DNA of 64,000 bases, from contig JAPJBO010000716.1 of the NCBI GenBank assembly GCA_030068145.1, forward strand, positions 55,066-119,065, given 5' to 3'. Numbering within the stretch: position 1 is the stretch's first letter; every line of letters starts with the position of its first letter. The notes beneath the pieces are model-generated. The model saw only the letters and a program-made list of their open reading frames with translations, was not told the DNA's origin and did no database searches. Position numbers and translations under genes: made by a program. Shown piece after piece: positions 60,831 through 64,000 of the stretch. This stretch comes from Diplonema papillatum (taxonomy: Eukaryota > Euglenozoa > Diplonemea > Diplonemida > Diplonemidae).

Positions 60831-62950
60831 TGTTTTTCTTTCTCCAAATGTCGGTTGCAGCCCGATACCGGTTTTGGCAGCCCCGACTGGGTCCTCCCTG
60901 GGAGGCGCCGCTCCTTGGGGTTTGCATCGAAGAACCGGAAAGAAGTGGGAAGCGGGTATTCGAAAGCAGTGCTCCCGCTAGCGAAAAAGTGCGAGGAATT
61001 CCTCAAAAAAAAAAAAAAAAAAAGAGGCTGAATAAAAGAGGGTGAGAAATTCCTCATGAGGAATTCCTCACTTTTTTCCGGTTGGTACCGTTCGCCGGGG
61101 GGGCCGGACCCCCCCATTTGGAAGACTCAGGTGCCCCCCTGCAACAGAAGCTAATAGGCTGCACCAAACGCGAGAGCCTAGCGGGGGAGAAAAAAAAAAG
61201 CCTCGCCCAGGTCTTTGGGTTTCCTCACTAAAAATGAGGTTAGCGGGAGCTCTGTTCGAAAGACAAAAAAAAAAAAAAGAGAGACGCACCCACACGCCCC
61301 GCCCCCTTACGAGGGCGGCGGGGCTGGCGAGGGGAGGGAGAGGAGCGGCGCACGGGAGAGATGAGAGACAGAGAAGGAAAGGAAGAATACGGGTACTGTG
61401 ATTGCTTGAGCAGGAACCATTGCTGCTTCTTATGGGGGGTTGGGAAGGGTAGGGGGGGGGGGGGGGGGGTGGGTGTTAGTCTCTCTCTCCCTCTCTCTTT
61501 AGGTTGGCTCTCTGTATTTCTCCTGTTCTTGGGGGGTTCCCCCCTACTTCTTACTTATTTGGTGTGTACGTGCTTGTGTCAACTCCGTTGTTGGGTAGAT
61601 CAGCTGGTTCAAATGGTACCTGCGGCGAAATCAAAGCGTGCCGCGTTGAGTGCCCGTCCGCAGTCAACACTACATGGCATGCCTACGACTACATGGCATG
61701 CCTACGGTCGATTTGCAGAGGAGAAAAAGGAATGCCTCATTCTGAAGGCCTGATTCGAGTGTGGCCGCTGTCCTCCTTTGTCTGTGCTTTTTCCCAATTC
61801 CTGCCTGGGGGGTCCAACCATTGAGACCAATAAAGTTCCCATTACGCTGAACTGGATGGCATCGGCCATGCTGGTGAGTGACGCAACTAAACTCGTTACT
61901 GGAGGCCACCTCGGCTAATATATATCGTACAAGAAGCCTGCGCTTCAATTTGAAATAAACAGAAGAAGAAGAAAAAAGATGTGGAACGGAAACGCTCTTC
62001 GAAAGATCAGGGAAGCGGAACATTTCAGGAGTTGGAAGAGGGGGTAGCTTGCACTGATGCAGAAGTGTGAAGGACGCAGGCATTGACTGATCAATGATGT
62101 TCCTCGCGTGTCAGGGGGACCCAGCCAGAAGTCCCGCAAGCCTCGCAGGACCCAGTCAAATGCCTCGCAAGTCCTACAAGGTTCACGAAGATCCACAGGT
62201 CCCAGAAGCCTCTCGGTGGGGGGAGGTTCCTGCATCAGCATCTTTGTTTCGTGGTTAACCAGGGATTATCCTTATTCTTCAAAGGTTACCGAAATCTTAG
62301 AGAATTTTTGTTTGGTATGTGGCTGTCGGTGCGCTGAGTGCCAAAGGAGATGCAAAAAGGTTGGTGATCGACGAATCGGCACACGAATTACAACGGTGGT
62401 ATCATATCCCCGCGATGGGTCCTTGAGGCAAACAGTAGCACAAACGACCTTCATCTTCCTCAGATAATCTCTGGGGTCAACCAAGCCAGCGAATAGTTGA
62501 GTTGCAGCTCTTGACGAAGATAGATGGAAAATTATTCTTCGCCTTTTCTCACGAACGGGGGGTCGGTACTGCTTTTAGTTTTGTAGGTTCTCCCGACTCC
62601 CCAATTCGTGGTTTGCACAAACTCAAGAGGTCTAGTCAACTATTCCCTGCAGTATTAGCATACTTTCAAGAAAAAAAGACCGTTTGCGGAACTGCGGTGC
62701 ACGCCGCGACACTCAGCGGGCGCGTGCGACGTCGGGACTTTCTGAGTCTCCGGGGCTCCGGAGAAGGAGCCCGTCCGCACGCGGCCCCAGCCCGGACTGC
62801 AGGGCTTCGGGTCACGTCCCTCCTCTTCATTGGTCGCCCGGTTCCTGTTCGGTACCTCGCGAAGGAACGACAGCTGCAAAGCGCGAATTCTCACGCTTTT
62901 TTTGTGTGTTTCCGGCGAATATCGCGCAGTCAGTTTTTTTGTTTTTTTCG
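60831..62950. other. Stretch without a recognised gene
   Basis: Contains A- and G-runs (61008-61023, 61264-61278, 61450-61470), a short direct repeat CTACATGGCATGCCTACG (61671 and 61689), and a piece (62020-62115: GGAGTTGGAAGAGG, ATTGACTGATCAATGATGTT) related to 1685-1745 and 41350. Several frames in 62100-62950 have mixed quality; none is accepted. Confidence 0.3.
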
Positions 62951-62951
62951 T

Positions 62952-63184
62952 AGCACCTACGCCCCCCCCCGTGCATAAGATGGATGAAAAACTCGGGTTT
63001 TGGCAGTATCCATCTTAATCAAGGGGGGTATCCACCTTAAACACGGGGGCGCTGTAGACTACAGTGTAGTCACTTTACACAGGGGTACCTCACCCCCGTG
63101 ATTAAGATGGATTGGCATTCTCCCGTTATCCATCTTAATCAAGGGGGTTTGGCTATCCATCTTATGCACAGGGGTGGGTAGGTA
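62952..63184. mobile_element. Palindromic MITE-like element built on ATCCATCTTA
   Basis: Outer arms GTGCATAAGATGGAT and ATCCATCTTATGCACAGGGG are inverted. Inner arms ATCCATCTTAATCAAGGGGG, CCCCGTGATTAAGATGGAT and a third ATCCATCTTAATCAAGGGGG follow. At the centre GTAGACTACAGTGTAGTC is itself a palindrome. Even the flanks (CACCTACGCCCC and GGGGTGGGTAGGTA) pair. The whole 230 bases can fold back on itself. No coding content. Confidence 0.8.
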
Positions 63185-63527
63185 CCAATGTTTTTTCCAA
63201 ACACGAAGAGAACGCTGGTAGTGTATTTGGGAGAAATTAGCCTAACGATCATATTCGCTCACTATCAATCACTAACAGGCGAATCCTCCCCCCGGCACGT
63301 ACAAACAAACACACGCCTATTATTCTTGTGCCGTGCAGCTAATCAAGATGTTGTCGCAAAACCCTTCTGCTCGGCAGACCTTCCAAAAATCAGCCGGCTG
63401 ATTGTCCGCCGGTCACTTTTTCAAGAATTTTTTTCCGGCTGAAGTCTGCCGCTTTTTTCCATAGAGCGAGCACTGGACGCTTGTGTTCGTCCATCCCACC
63501 CCGTCCCCCCCGACTCCGCAGGCGGTT

Positions 63528-63978
63528 CTAGTCTTCTTCGTCCGAAGACGGGCCGTAGGGAATGTCGATGTGCTTCTCGGTGCGGATCTGCTTAGCGGTG
63601 CACAGAGGGTTCGCCTTCGCGCGCTTCGGGCGGAGTTTGACGGTGCGGGCGTGGATGGAGATGCGGAGCGACGCGTCCTTGCACGGGGAGATGACGTACT
63701 GGCCCGGCTTGCAAGCCATCGCCAGGATGTCGACGTCGAACGGCAGCGCCTCGGACGTCGAGCCCTCGGGCAGGAACTCGACCAGGGTGAACGTCACGAA
63801 GTCCGCGCCCACGTTCCCTTGGCCCGGCAGCCGGGTCGTGAACTTCATCTGCTGGTGCCACTCCACCACGCCGCTCTTGTTGCGGAACCGCCGCGCCGAC
63901 TCCTGCACTTTGCCGCTCCGCACAGCGGCGATGCTGTACTTCATCTCTCGCTCGTCCATGACGCCGGTCATACCTACA
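63528..63978 (-). CDS. Last exon of an unidentified gene, possible C2-like domain (5' part outside window)
   Basis: The frame after a probable acceptor (CTAAAC branch, ACATTGTAG at 63979) reads MTGVMDEREMKYSIAAVRSG, RNKSGVVEWHQQMKFTTRLP, FVTFTLVEFLPEGSTSEALP, FDVDILAMACKPGQYVISPC and SLRISIHARTVKLRPKRAKA, ending PYGPSSDEED and TAG. Alternating hydrophobic strands around V.WHQQMKFTTRL are like the strand pattern of N-terminal C2 (NT-C2) or C2 domains, but no calcium-binding loop is visible and this is only a shape match. The acidic C-terminal tail is probably solvent exposed. Because the acceptor is so close to the window edge, the ATG at 63971 may be internal to a larger protein. Confidence 0.55.
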
Positions 63979-64000
63979 ATGTTGTTTTGGGGGTTTAGAC

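Overview
This is nuclear DNA from a protist eukaryote. Genes are sparse and some are split by introns with ordinary splice signals (GT donors, CTAAC-like branch points and pyrimidine tracts before AG). Mixed interspersed repeats fill the space between genes. The alternative oxidases, a PIG-H homologue, unusual CCCH proteins and an RNase H-bearing LINE would fit an alveolate, and a chromerid alga such as Chromera velia is my best guess. That is inference; nothing in the window proves the species.

Layout, left to right. Position 1-3776 (minus) holds two exons of a long, disordered, Pro/His/acidic protein that runs off the left edge. A short unknown gene lies at 5825-6241. Two small proteins with acylation-type N-termini (MGLCC and MGCS) diverge at 7819-8798. 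A two-exon PIG-H gene (GPI-anchor synthesis) is at 9140-9916. Two tandem mitochondrial alternative oxidase genes follow: 13357-14316, with one in-frame TAG, and 18709-19692, intact. A third AOX scrap lies between them. An unknown gene is at 19801-20376. A 618-residue unknown protein is at 22214-24070, and its last exon segment has been copied twice more downstream. A probable two-exon membrane protein at 27720-28612 has an intron that is mostly a (TG)n tract. A nearly full-length LINE (about 34.87-39.72 kb, minus) is followed by a repeat-rich desert. A multi-exon CCCH zinc-finger gene runs on the minus strand from 53436 to about 48.2 kb and perhaps to 46.77 kb. A broken RT/RNase H retroelement lies near 56 kb. 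The right edge carries the last exon of another gene.

The rest is mainly repeats. They include a short retroposon-like family found at least ten times, several longer dispersed families of two to five copies, four kinds of terminal-inverted-repeat elements (MITE-like), and satellite-like arrays (79-bp units, 99-bp coding units, CGTACG and AACGTTTG clusters). Many repeats are nested or sit a few bases from splice sites, and several gene segments have been duplicated in tandem. No tRNA, rRNA or CRISPR array was found. All exon joins rest on splice-site and reading-phase reasoning only.
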